From: Chthonomonadaceae bacterium
Lineage (GTDB): Bacteria; Armatimonadota; Chthonomonadetes; Chthonomonadales; Chthonomonadaceae
Length of the DNA stretch: 52,319 bases
Direction of reading: 5' to 3'
NCBI GenBank assembly: GCA_027450145.1
Contig: DAIDKH010000028.1
Coordinates: 1-52,319 of the forward strand
Shown in pieces: positions 17,763 to 26,843 of the stretch. Position 1 is the first letter of the stretch, and the number at the start of each line of letters is the position of its first letter. The translations under genes were made by a program, and so were the position numbers. Under the pieces are notes generated by a model. The model saw only the letters and a program-made list of their open reading frames with translations, had not been told where the DNA came from and searched no databases.

Positions 17763-18455
17763 TCAGAGATCCTCCCATAAATCAAGTTGTTGCCCAAGTC
17801 CGCGCTTGTCGGTATCGCAGCTGCCTGTCGTAGTCTTTCGGTGAGCGGTATCATGAATAGCTAATCTATCATAATGCCAGGGTCTCAACAGGTTTACGGC
17901 ATCTGCTACTGAAGTACTTTTATCCAGCCAGACATTAACTTCTGATCTGGTAAGCAGCGCAGGCATGCGATCATGAATTTCCGCTATCTCCGTGGCAGGA
18001 TCAGTCGTGATGATGACACATGTGCGCTCTTCTAACCGATGGCTATTTAGTGTGGTGTCCCACAGCCCCGCCATCGCCAGCGGTTCATCGCCGTCAAACG
18101 AAATTTCTATGGGCTTACTGCGAGGCGGTCTGCTCTTGGGCCACTCGTAGTAGCCACTCGCAGGAACGACGCATCGGTTGGTTCGTATAAGGTCGCGAAA
18201 CATCGGCTTTTGGGTGACGGTTTCACTTCTAGCGTTAATGATTGGTCGCCCATTTTTTACAGAGGTAGACCATCGCGGGAACATACCCCAACGCATGGTG
18301 GTGAGCTGCAGTTCGTCACCCCCGGTCACAACGAGAATCTGCTGAGTGGGTGAAATATTTTCACCCTGTGCAAACGATGTCGCTGCTACAGGTAAGGCAC
18401 GAAAGAACGCCGCAATGTCCGCCGCTGAATGTGTAAGCAAGTACCTTCCACACAT
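17763..18455 (-). CDS. SRAP-family abasic-site processing protein (YedK/HMCES type)
   Basis: 230 residues from the ATG at 18455; the frame runs further upstream but the family always begins MCGR, and AGGA stands 7 bases before this ATG. Catalytic Cys2 in MCGRY forms a thiazolidine DNA-protein crosslink with abasic sites in single-stranded DNA. Other conserved elements are RWGMFPRW, the NARSET loop, YYEWP (catalytic Glu) and IHDRMPALL (catalytic His). Length is normal. It lies 188 bases downstream of the DrmB-like gene on the same strand and could be read through from the defence cassette, although it is also a common housekeeping gene. It is coupled to the small gene that follows. Confidence 0.93.
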   Translation of the reverse strand: MCGRYLLTHSAADIAAFFRALPVAATSFAQGENISPTQQILVVTGGDELQLTTMRWGMFPRWSTSVKNGRPIINARSETVTQKPMFRDLIRTNRCVVPASGYYEWPKSRPPRSKPIEISFDGDEPLAMAGLWDTTLNSHRLEERTCVIITTDPATEIAEIHDRMPALLTRSEVNVWLDKSTSVADAVNLLRPWHYDRLAIHDTAHRKTTTGSCDTDKRGLGQQLDLWEDL

Positions 18456-18643
18456 GACAAATCCTTGTGAACCAGTTGGCCATAGCAGTCTTAAGGAATG
18501 GTTCAGCCTCAATACTAGAGATGCAAGTGTACCACACCTACAAATCGGTTGGCACCCAGCTAGCATGGAATATAATGAGAGACGGCGAGCACGCCTTGGT
18601 TAATATCTCATGGCCACTTCCTGGCATTTGCAAGGACTTTTAA

Positions 18644-20524
18644 TTATCCAGTATATACTGCCAGCTGTTCATTAAGAATCTTCGAAAACAGTCCAACCTC
18701 AGGCTCATCGGGCAGCCCGATTAACAAGGCACGATCGAGGTACTGATTGTTGCATTCGCAGGAGGTCTCGGGCAGCAAAGCACATCCGTGGCAAGCTGCG
18801 AGAGTGAGGCTATTGTGAGTTGGCTGGTCCGTCTCAATGCAGACGGGATCATAGGAACACCAACGCGCATGATCTAGGGCACGAACCACTGTGTTTACCA
18901 GGCGGTCTGGTTTTCCTTGTCTTACCAAGCCGCCTAATGTACCTGCACTGTCACCGGCCGCGGTGTAAATAAGGATTCCATACATCGCGTTCTCTTTACT
19001 GGTGTCACAATACACTCGTTCTCGAAGTGAGGAGTTGCCATATCCAGATTCGATGGCGAACTGGTTGATGAGTATGTGGGCAAAGGTATGCAGCGCGATA
19101 CGAGCGGGCGAAACACCACCCGAAGAGTGCCATCCCGCGCGGTGTGCTGCCTCGCGTAGAGTATTCGCCCGTTGAACTACCGTTGGCAAACTACTCCAAT
19201 TGGTGAGAAGTTCAGGGCGTATCTCCAGGAAAATACCTTCTCCGTGCACGACTATTGCAGGTAGCCAGTCTGGTTTTTTGAAGCTCAGCGCGCGTGAATC
19301 TACGTCCGTAATCGTGCTAGGCGGGCGAAACCGCGTAAAGCCCGTGAACACACGCGTAGCTCTAAGCTTATGTACAAGGGTGACACCGGTTAAAATAGCA
19401 TCTAAAGGTGTACCGTACTGGTCGATGTCGATTTTCTGGCATTGCAGCTCTCTAGTGTCCTCGCTTATACCTGTAGATAAAAGATGGAACTCCGGTTGTC
19501 GCAGCGCTCCTTCCGCTTTGCTACGCTTACCGTTATCCGGTTTGCCATCGCTATCGAGTTGCTGCGTTCTGCTTCGTACCCATTCGCGGGCAAACTGCAA
19601 GAATGAGTTATGGCGTAAGGGTGAGATATTGCTACTTTCACATATAAGCTCGCAATCTTTAGCGAAGCTATCCGAGTAGGTGTCAGCGTCTGTCAACAAT
19701 CTTTGCGCTAGCCGCGAGTTTATAGCCACCTCGAATTCGGTCTCGGAGTGCGCGGCTCGTGGTAGGAAAATGGCCTCTATTGTGGCTGGGAAGTACACGT
19801 TGGAGGCGCCCCTCTCTAACACTGTTAGGTTATTGTTACAGGTTGTAGGCTTGTAGTTTGGTCCTAGCCAAGGCCGGTGGCCCTCACAACGTATGTTGAT
19901 TTGCGCGAGCGCACCTGGTGCGTGGATGTTAGATAGGTCGCGGCTCGCACCGCACGAACATGTAATCTGCACCGACCGCAACGACAAGGAGGTGTCCTTC
20001 ACATTGAAGCGCATCTCACAGGTTTCAGTGTGCGGTTTTGCTCTGTGAACCCACTCCAGATATGGAAAGTCTTGTATGTGACCATGTCGTTCACATACGG
20101 CTACGTACCGCATAGCTCGCATGATCGGACGACGAATCGCTGGCAGGTTGGCACAGCTGTTATTGGCTGCATATCGACTGCCAGTGCATCGGTGCGGTTC
20201 GCTGCACAGTGGAAGACATTTCATTACACCGCAGTTGGCACAATAGTGCCACCGAGGAAAGGTGTAGAGTGGTATTCGAAGGTTTCGTAGTGATTTTGGA
20301 CGACCAAAATTTGCTGCATCCGGAGGTAGCCGAAATTCCTTAACACCTAACTCCTCTTGTAGCCGCTCCTCGGTAATACGGAACATGGCAACGTCCTGGT
20401 CATCCATAAATCTATACCACGAGTCGATGCCCCCTGTCATAAGGGTCGCACCATCGGGGAAATCGATCATTGCTCCTACCCCGAAGTAGCTCACTAATTG
20501 AGATCGTCGTAATGTACGTGCCAT
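18644..20524 (-). CDS. drmB: DrmB-like DUF1998 protein of a DISARM-family antiphage system
   Basis: 626 residues from ATG 20524, preferred because translation then begins MARTLRRSQLVSYFGVGAMIDFPDG, the usual DrmB opening, with AAAGGAG upstream. The start is 4 bases after the DrmA stop. Zinc-type cysteine pairs occur early (YCANCGVMKCLPLC, about 91-105) and in CSCGASRDL. The C-terminal ~150 residues are DUF1998: LHTFAHILINQFAIESGY, GILIYTAAGDSAGTLGGL, and the ending CHGCALLPETSCECNNQYLDRALL. DUF1998 proteins work as partners of YprA/DrmA-type helicases (as MrfB does with MrfA), and with DrmA they form the DNA-sensing core of DISARM. No DrmC gene follows; SRAP is next. Confidence 0.87.
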   Translation of the reverse strand: MARTLRRSQLVSYFGVGAMIDFPDGATLMTGGIDSWYRFMDDQDVAMFRITEERLQEELGVKEFRLPPDAANFGRPKSLRNLRIPLYTFPRWHYCANCGVMKCLPLCSEPHRCTGSRYAANNSCANLPAIRRPIMRAMRYVAVCERHGHIQDFPYLEWVHRAKPHTETCEMRFNVKDTSLSLRSVQITCSCGASRDLSNIHAPGALAQINIRCEGHRPWLGPNYKPTTCNNNLTVLERGASNVYFPATIEAIFLPRAAHSETEFEVAINSRLAQRLLTDADTYSDSFAKDCELICESSNISPLRHNSFLQFAREWVRSRTQQLDSDGKPDNGKRSKAEGALRQPEFHLLSTGISEDTRELQCQKIDIDQYGTPLDAILTGVTLVHKLRATRVFTGFTRFRPPSTITDVDSRALSFKKPDWLPAIVVHGEGIFLEIRPELLTNWSSLPTVVQRANTLREAAHRAGWHSSGGVSPARIALHTFAHILINQFAIESGYGNSSLRERVYCDTSKENAMYGILIYTAAGDSAGTLGGLVRQGKPDRLVNTVVRALDHARWCSYDPVCIETDQPTHNSLTLAACHGCALLPETSCECNNQYLDRALLIGLPDEPEVGLFSKILNEQLAVYTG

Positions 20525-20528
20525 GTCC

Positions 20529-23500
20529 TCATTCTCCTTTGGTGGAAGATCTAACGATCTCGCCTGCACAGGGCGGTTCGACGCTTCGCATGGATGTTGG
20601 GGTTGGAAGGCTCCTGTGAGCATGATCCCCCGCGCCTATAACGTCCGATACGGCCACCATCAGTGCATTATTCGTTCTGTATTCCCCTGTAATTGCACCG
20701 TACTCTTGGGGCTCCCATTCCTTCCACGTCTGCCACACGTAGTCGAAATCAGCCAATACGCCATCCTCTTCCTCCGGATCGACGCATGCAACCCTGCGCT
20801 GTACTACATCGCGAATGCGAGCGACCAGCGCTGCATTTGGGACCGGCGATGGGTTTTCGGCTTCATGCGCATTTCCCCAAAACCGGGCGAGAATTATTAA
20901 AATCGCGTGCAGAGCACGTTCTCTAACGGGTGGGGCAAACGGTGTTACACTTGTGGGTTCCACATATCTGTATAAGCTAGCGTGGTAGGAGTGGAACCGC
21001 TCGTAATGCGATTGGTCACGACCTCGCTGCGTATTATAGACCGTGACTACTAAGCCTGGGCCGTTTTTGTGTCGTCCTACGCGGCTGGTGGCTTGAATAT
21101 ATTCAGACGTGTGCATCGGCTGACCCACGAGTGCCATAAGACCCAGACGTGGAACATCAAGGCCCACAGAGATCATGTTTGTGGCGAGACAAATATCGAC
21201 AGCATCGGCGCTGGTTGTGCGATTTACCCCCAATTGTTCCAGATAGCGCGGTATCTCGTCGTTGGGTACACGACTAGTGAGCTCAACAATTCTGGTGTCT
21301 ACTTTTCGCGGCTGCCATCCATACCGCCTTGCCAGTACCCGTGCATGTTCGCTAACCTCGCCGCTAAGGAGGGTTCGCGAATACCCTAGCTCCCTAAGCG
21401 TATTGAAGTAGGCTATAAGTGTCCAATAGGGATCAATGTAGGAATTGAGTGCGTCGGGAAGCCCGGCAATGCCCTGCAGTAACAGTGCAAACGTACGGAT
21501 TTGTGCCGTGACGAGCGAGTTTAGACCGTTTGCAAATATACCGAGATACATACGGCCGCAACGGGAATCATCGAATTGCGCGAAGAATGATTGCCCAGCT
21601 TCGAGGCATTGCGGTGGAAAGACTGCAATGTTACTGCGCTTTCTACCATACAGGCTGTGGCACTGCTCTACTGCGTGGCTGATGGTCGCCGTAGATGCAA
21701 CGATTTTAACCGGTCGGTTGCCCTGTTCCGTAGAACTGCAAAGAGCCTCGATGGCAGTCTCGTATAGACCTACCATCGTGCCAAGCGGACCGGAAATAAG
21801 GTGCAGTTCGTCTTGAATGATTAGTTCAGGAGGATCCGTTGGATGTGGACCGAGGCCGAAGAGGCTTTTTGCAGCAGGCCGCCATGGTAGGGTAGCAAAT
21901 TTGTCTACAGTTGCAACGACTAGAGTGGTTGGATTTTCGTATATATCCTCGTCAACGACAGATATCGGAAGTGGTGTATTGTAAAAATAGCACTGTTTGT
22001 AAGCGCACCTAAATATGACAGTCGATGGTTTGCGACTCTCTTCTAAACCAGGAGTCCGAATTGACTTGTTGTTTCGAACCTCCCCAATTTGTGCCCCACA
22101 CCATGGACATCTTTGCAGGACAAAACTGCTGGTAGCTGGTCTTCCGGCGGCAAGCTTCTGCAGCAGTTCCTTTGCGTCTTTGCGTGTACCCGGTGTGGTG
22201 GCATTTCCTAGCCACAAGCCTGCTGTAATTGCTTTATCACCTGGGATCAGTCTGCGCAATCTAAGATATTCCAGCGCGCATATCAATGAAGCGGCACGCG
22301 CGAACTGTTGAACAGTAAGTAGGCGCAGAGTATATCGCATTAAAACCGCAGTACCACCTTGGGTGGTACGGGACATGCGGCTGTTAATAATGGTGAAGGC
22401 GGTAAGGGCAAGGTATGCCTCGGTTTTGCCACCTCCAGTAGGGAACCATATGATGTCGACTATCTCGCGGTCTTGGTGTTGTTGATCAAGGGTACAGCAG
22501 ATGTTTATTAACACAAAGGCAATTTGAAATGGATACCACGCGTGACTCTGTCCGCTTTGTGAGTGGATGTCGTCTAACCCCTTGTCGTCTATTGGATCGA
22601 TGGCGAGTTTGTTACCGTCCACTAACTGAAATTTCCGAAGAGGCAACGAATATCGTCGCTCCTGAATGAGCATGGCATGATTCATAAGGTGGAAACATGA
22701 GCGTGCTTGTTGGTCGCTATCAAGACGATGAAGCCCCTCATGCATGCGCCTTAGACAACGTACGGCACCATTGATATTTTGCATTGCTGCCCGCGTTTGT
22801 GGCTCAGGTAAGTTCAAATTCGCTGCAGTGAGGCGCTGCTCATTGATCCACGCCTCATATTGATCGCATAGATTTACAAGCTCAGTTTTTGTTTCTTCCC
22901 ACTTATGAGGGTCGGCGTATTGCGTTTTGTTAAACCCAATACCAGTCAAAATGGATGGTACAATGGGTTTTACCTCGTGGCTTGGTATGCACTCTGTATA
23001 GATCACCGCCGCATACGTTTCGCTACCCATCTGCCAGTTGACAGAACAACCGTGACCGACCCCGTACACCTTGTAATGGCGGTAAAGCAATCGTAGGTTT
23101 GCCTCCTCCTCGTCACCGCCGTCAGGATCTGCCTCCGGGTATGGCGTTATGAATCCCCTTTCCTGTTGTGATTCGACGCGAATCTCGCATTGATAGGCCG
23201 GGTGTGATACGCTATCTTCGGCACAGTCGCCTCGATTGACCATTGAGATGGTAATTAGTCGTCGTCTTCCCTTCCTGTTCACGCCTAGATTTCTGCATTG
23301 GATTAATAGCTCGAGTTTGCCGCTGACAGAGATGGGGACAGGAATGGTTTCGGTACAAGTGTGCGTGGACTCGGGTAAACCCGCGCCTGTGAACAGTAAC
23401 TTCCGAAAATCTATGGGAATGCGTCGATGGACATTTTGCGGACCAGCGCCCTCTGTGGAGCGTTTGAGCTGAATATAGAAGGCGGCTTTCGCTGTAACCA

Positions 23501-23909
23501 GTATTCCCTCCACCGGGACATCACATAGGAAACTTAGCCCAATTGACGATGGTGGTCGGCGGAACCTTGTTACTACGGGGTCGTCGTTTACATCTGATAG
23601 GAGATCCTCATCGGCACCTAAATCCACGTCAGGCGCCGAGTCTCCCTCATGCGAGCAATCAGCTAACGGAGAATCAACCTCGGGCTCCGTGTCGATATCA
23701 TCAGTCGCTTGGGCAGAGGCCTCCGTCTTCGGCTTTTGGGTTTTCCAGTTCTGCGGGAAAAGAATTCCCGCTCCATAACGAAGGTACGCTGGCTCGCCGA
23801 TCAGCTCCTCTTCGTCATAACTGTCCTGAACCTTTGTGCCCTGGCCTGGCCCAACTAGATCGCGCTTAATAAGGCTAATTAGGTTGTCTCTTACGCTTTC
23901 AACAGTCAC
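20529..23909 (-). CDS. drmA: DrmA-like superfamily 2 helicase of a DISARM-family antiphage system
   Basis: 1126 residues, GTG start with GGGAG 7 bases upstream. The N-terminus (LISLIKRDLVGPGQG, then EPAYLRYGAGILFP) matches the DrmA pattern. Helicase motifs: Walker A WFPTGGGKTEAYL (about 486-498), motif II IIQDELHLISGPLGT (about 697), motif III VASTATI, and the C-terminal ATNMISVGLDVPRLGLM followed by YIQATSRVGRH (about 940). Four cysteines in CPWCG (about 599) and CAYKQC (about 634) suggest a zinc site between the RecA lobes, as in the YprA/MrfA group. It should load on DNA with DrmB to block phage DNA. It lies 30 bases after the DrmE-like gene and just before DrmB, clearly one operon. Confidence 0.9.
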   Translation of the reverse strand: MTVESVRDNLISLIKRDLVGPGQGTKVQDSYDEEELIGEPAYLRYGAGILFPQNWKTQKPKTEASAQATDDIDTEPEVDSPLADCSHEGDSAPDVDLGADEDLLSDVNDDPVVTRFRRPPSSIGLSFLCDVPVEGILVTAKAAFYIQLKRSTEGAGPQNVHRRIPIDFRKLLFTGAGLPESTHTCTETIPVPISVSGKLELLIQCRNLGVNRKGRRRLITISMVNRGDCAEDSVSHPAYQCEIRVESQQERGFITPYPEADPDGGDEEEANLRLLYRHYKVYGVGHGCSVNWQMGSETYAAVIYTECIPSHEVKPIVPSILTGIGFNKTQYADPHKWEETKTELVNLCDQYEAWINEQRLTAANLNLPEPQTRAAMQNINGAVRCLRRMHEGLHRLDSDQQARSCFHLMNHAMLIQERRYSLPLRKFQLVDGNKLAIDPIDDKGLDDIHSQSGQSHAWYPFQIAFVLINICCTLDQQHQDREIVDIIWFPTGGGKTEAYLALTAFTIINSRMSRTTQGGTAVLMRYTLRLLTVQQFARAASLICALEYLRLRRLIPGDKAITAGLWLGNATTPGTRKDAKELLQKLAAGRPATSSFVLQRCPWCGAQIGEVRNNKSIRTPGLEESRKPSTVIFRCAYKQCYFYNTPLPISVVDEDIYENPTTLVVATVDKFATLPWRPAAKSLFGLGPHPTDPPELIIQDELHLISGPLGTMVGLYETAIEALCSSTEQGNRPVKIVASTATISHAVEQCHSLYGRKRSNIAVFPPQCLEAGQSFFAQFDDSRCGRMYLGIFANGLNSLVTAQIRTFALLLQGIAGLPDALNSYIDPYWTLIAYFNTLRELGYSRTLLSGEVSEHARVLARRYGWQPRKVDTRIVELTSRVPNDEIPRYLEQLGVNRTTSADAVDICLATNMISVGLDVPRLGLMALVGQPMHTSEYIQATSRVGRHKNGPGLVVTVYNTQRGRDQSHYERFHSYHASLYRYVEPTSVTPFAPPVRERALHAILIILARFWGNAHEAENPSPVPNAALVARIRDVVQRRVACVDPEEEDGVLADFDYVWQTWKEWEPQEYGAITGEYRTNNALMVAVSDVIGAGDHAHRSLPTPTSMRSVEPPCAGEIVRSSTKGE

Positions 23910-23939
23910 TAATCGCTCCCTAAACCCAGGTAATCAAAA

Positions 23940-26843
23940 TTAATCGGTGCAGCTACGCGACTGATTTAACTTGTTCAGCACAGTGTAGGGAACACTGCAC
24001 TTTTCAACGCCCGCAATTCTTAACAGCTTTAACACGCCCAAACCAGGAATTTCGAACGTGCTGCCGTTATCAATGTCGATTCTACAGAACTCTGCCTCCA
24101 GCTTCTCTACTAGGTTCCGCGTAATCGATTCTCCTGCTGATCTATGCGCAGAACGCACTGTGTCGATGGCGTCCATCACCTCGTTGAGGTTGGTGGCGAG
24201 GAAGTTGTCACCAGTGATGTCAGCGATCACTTTGATGTGGTCGGCATCTTGAGGGCCAATAGGCTGTTCGCGCAACAGCCAAGTTTGCATGGTGGTGATG
24301 CCGATCTGCACGTTGTGGTTCTGAAGCAGTGCGTGTAGTTGACAGATCCTATCTCGATCTCCTTGCCAAAAGCCGAATCGGTTATGGCATCCTGCATATT
24401 GGCGCAATGCTTCTTTCCATCGGCCGGCTAACTTACGCAGATTTGGTTTGCCCTGGACAATAAGAATGTGATCCGCCATTTGGCGAACAATGTCGCTGTC
24501 CGAGCCGTCCTTAAGTACGATAACGTCATCTGCTACCAAGTCATCGGCATGTGTGACGGTTGTCTGGTAGGGATGTGCTTCCGTGGTATAGGCGAACGTG
24601 GGTGCGAGTGTAAACTCCCTGCTGTAGGGTGCATAAAGGTATGAACCATCGGCAAACTCAACATAAACTGCATCTACGTGTTCATCCGGAGAGTTTGCAA
24701 ATGCGCGACGGCTAAGTTCCATTTTGTACTGCCGCTGTCGCTGATTATGTTCGTCTGGTTCTGTATCTCTAAGTTTGTGCGTGTTCTTATCTACCGCTTC
24801 TTCGTGGGTGTTTGCAGGTTCAAGCAAGTGGGCCGATGGATAACCCAGTATTCTGTCAATGGTTTTGGCGCCAACCTTTCGAAGTACACAAGAATGGGTC
24901 TTGCCGATCGAGTTTTGATACCATACCTTTTCAAATGGATACAGCAGCAGTGTGGTTTCTTCGGCAATACGTCCGTCAATCAGGCCAACTGTTCGTTGAC
25001 GTCCAAGCCACCCAACGATTACTGCAGATTTTACGTACCCAATGGTGGCTAATGCTTGTGGGGTTGCACAATACACCCAGGTTCGATTGTTTGCAGCGTC
25101 GTCCACTACTTCCGTGCAGAACACACCATCGCCTATGGAAACGGGTGCGCCGTCACAGCGCGGCGACGGTGGCACCCGCGTTTCACCACGGGAAGCCGGC
25201 GTGGTGCTTTGGTAAGCTTGTTCACGTAATTTGTCAATATTGCTGATGTTCCAGGTGGAATTACTGTTAATAAGAATTAGCTTGGCGCGTGCTTGCTCGG
25301 ATGTTTGTACATCAGGTCTATCCGCTCCCTTGTATATGCTGCCCAGTTCTAGTGCCGCCGACTCTGCTTCCCGCTTATCACGGAAAACAAGTACACTGGG
25401 ATGGGGACTATGGAAAATAGTCCGAATAATGTGCGCGTGTTTCGTGGTTGGGCACTTTTTTATTTCATCAAACCACTGGCGGATGCTGCTTTCAACTATT
25501 TCAATCGCATCAATCTCCTTATCATTGAACCATTGCTTGGTGCGGTGGAGTGTTGCGACAAGCTCATCGAAGTTATGTTCGGACCCTTCCAAGTCATATG
25601 GTGTCGTTGCATCCAGTCGCCGGGACTCAGGGAGTAAGGTGCTGTAGAACGCTCGTTCAATATCCTTGCCATCTCCTGTAGCTTCTAGATCATCCCTTCG
25701 AATGGACGTAAAAGCGTAAAATGCCGCATCCAGCGGTGTCTCATTAAGGAAAATAGGGTTAAGATTTTCGCGGATAAGGTTCCAGTATCTAGCGCGCACC
25801 ACAGAGTTTGTGCCGTTGTTCGGAGGCAGCTTTTCGGTGGACTCAGCGTTCAAAATGTATCCAATAATGCGCTTGGTTAGTTCGATGACAGGCAGGTCCT
25901 GAGCTTGCATCCATTCGCCGGCTTGACTGTCAAGGATCGAATCGGCCAGAACGACTAATCTACGGTCATCATCCCGAAGACGGTTCCATGAGCTCGTATC
26001 TCGTAGAGCAACTTTGTCCTCAATGACAATCACTGGCTGGAGATTGTCGTGTCTTGTCAAAAACTCTTCGACCTCGTGAAGGCTCGCAGCGAGAAGAATT
26101 ACTGGAGATGCGCCATAGTCTCCGCTGCTGAGAAATTCCAAATCGCCCGTGCCACTGATTTTTGCGACCTGGATGCTCTGCAGAACGCCTACAGGCTCGT
26201 TTAATTGTATGTTGCCATCGGTTAATACCCAGCGCAACCGCTGGAATTGTTCTATTGATCTTGTAATATGGCCCACCAAAATGACTTCCGGACGGTATGG
26301 GTCGCGATTTCCATGTAGGTTCGTCTGCATTAGCCAATCAATAGGTGCATTTTCGATAGTGTCCGATTGCTGGTATGTACTGAGGTGTCGAGCCTTTTTA
26401 CAACTCTGAAGGCGTATTTTCTGCTCAGCTGATATTTTCCGAATCAACGGCTCACGGTTACCGCGTTTACTCCGTGTCTCGTACCCTATTAGGAGCCGAC
26501 CATCCTCTTCGCGAATGAATTGCCCAATCGAGGTCCCGTCGACTAAATAGTACCGGCCCTGTTGGAGATTTGGTTGGTAATCAGAAATCCTTGAAGCTCT
26601 GCGCTGCATGCCCGCAAGAGCGGTACACAGCGCAACCTCAACCATGTAGTCCTTAACAAGCGGCACCCTTAATACAAATGTCTTATGTTTGGTTCTGTGG
26701 GTGCCCCAGCACAGCGCTGCGATTACTCGTAGAACTGCGTGTGGTCGTTCGGGAGTTAGATCCTGTGCCGTAAAGCGAAATCGATGGTAAACAGGAAACT
26801 CATTGTCGATATGGTGGAGAACATCATTCCAGTTGCTCAACAT
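23940..26843 (-). CDS. DrmE-like large protein, first gene of the DISARM-family cassette
   Basis: 967 residues; GAGG 9 bases before the ATG. No signal peptide, membrane segment or canonical Walker motif is visible. The middle (about 180-330) alternates hydrophobic strands and acidic turns (PEVILVGHITRSIEQF, PVILLAAS, PVIVIEDK, RRLVVLADS), like a degenerate helicase or Rossmann-type lobe. The C-terminus (about 770-930) has DDVIVLKDGSDSDIVRQMAD, KLAGRWKEALRQYAG, TMQTWLLREQPIGPQDADHIKVIA and TVRSAHRSAGESI, a module I associate with DrmE, the unknown-function protein preceding drmA in class 2 DISARM. The gene order E-A-B also fits. Assignment is by pattern only. A protein from another YprA-helicase system is the main alternative. 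Confidence 0.5.
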   Translation of the reverse strand: MLSNWNDVLHHIDNEFPVYHRFRFTAQDLTPERPHAVLRVIAALCWGTHRTKHKTFVLRVPLVKDYMVEVALCTALAGMQRRASRISDYQPNLQQGRYYLVDGTSIGQFIREEDGRLLIGYETRSKRGNREPLIRKISAEQKIRLQSCKKARHLSTYQQSDTIENAPIDWLMQTNLHGNRDPYRPEVILVGHITRSIEQFQRLRWVLTDGNIQLNEPVGVLQSIQVAKISGTGDLEFLSSGDYGASPVILLAASLHEVEEFLTRHDNLQPVIVIEDKVALRDTSSWNRLRDDDRRLVVLADSILDSQAGEWMQAQDLPVIELTKRIIGYILNAESTEKLPPNNGTNSVVRARYWNLIRENLNPIFLNETPLDAAFYAFTSIRRDDLEATGDGKDIERAFYSTLLPESRRLDATTPYDLEGSEHNFDELVATLHRTKQWFNDKEIDAIEIVESSIRQWFDEIKKCPTTKHAHIIRTIFHSPHPSVLVFRDKREAESAALELGSIYKGADRPDVQTSEQARAKLILINSNSTWNISNIDKLREQAYQSTTPASRGETRVPPSPRCDGAPVSIGDGVFCTEVVDDAANNRTWVYCATPQALATIGYVKSAVIVGWLGRQRTVGLIDGRIAEETTLLLYPFEKVWYQNSIGKTHSCVLRKVGAKTIDRILGYPSAHLLEPANTHEEAVDKNTHKLRDTEPDEHNQRQRQYKMELSRRAFANSPDEHVDAVYVEFADGSYLYAPYSREFTLAPTFAYTTEAHPYQTTVTHADDLVADDVIVLKDGSDSDIVRQMADHILIVQGKPNLRKLAGRWKEALRQYAGCHNRFGFWQGDRDRICQLHALLQNHNVQIGITTMQTWLLREQPIGPQDADHIKVIADITGDNFLATNLNEVMDAIDTVRSAHRSAGESITRNLVEKLEAEFCRIDIDNGSTFEIPGLGVLKLLRIAGVEKCSVPYTVLNKLNQSRSCTD

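Noticed and set aside
18456-18566. N-terminal extension of the SRAP frame (37 residues)
   Set aside because: SRAP needs Cys at position 2 (MCGR), and a ribosome-binding site stands before that ATG.
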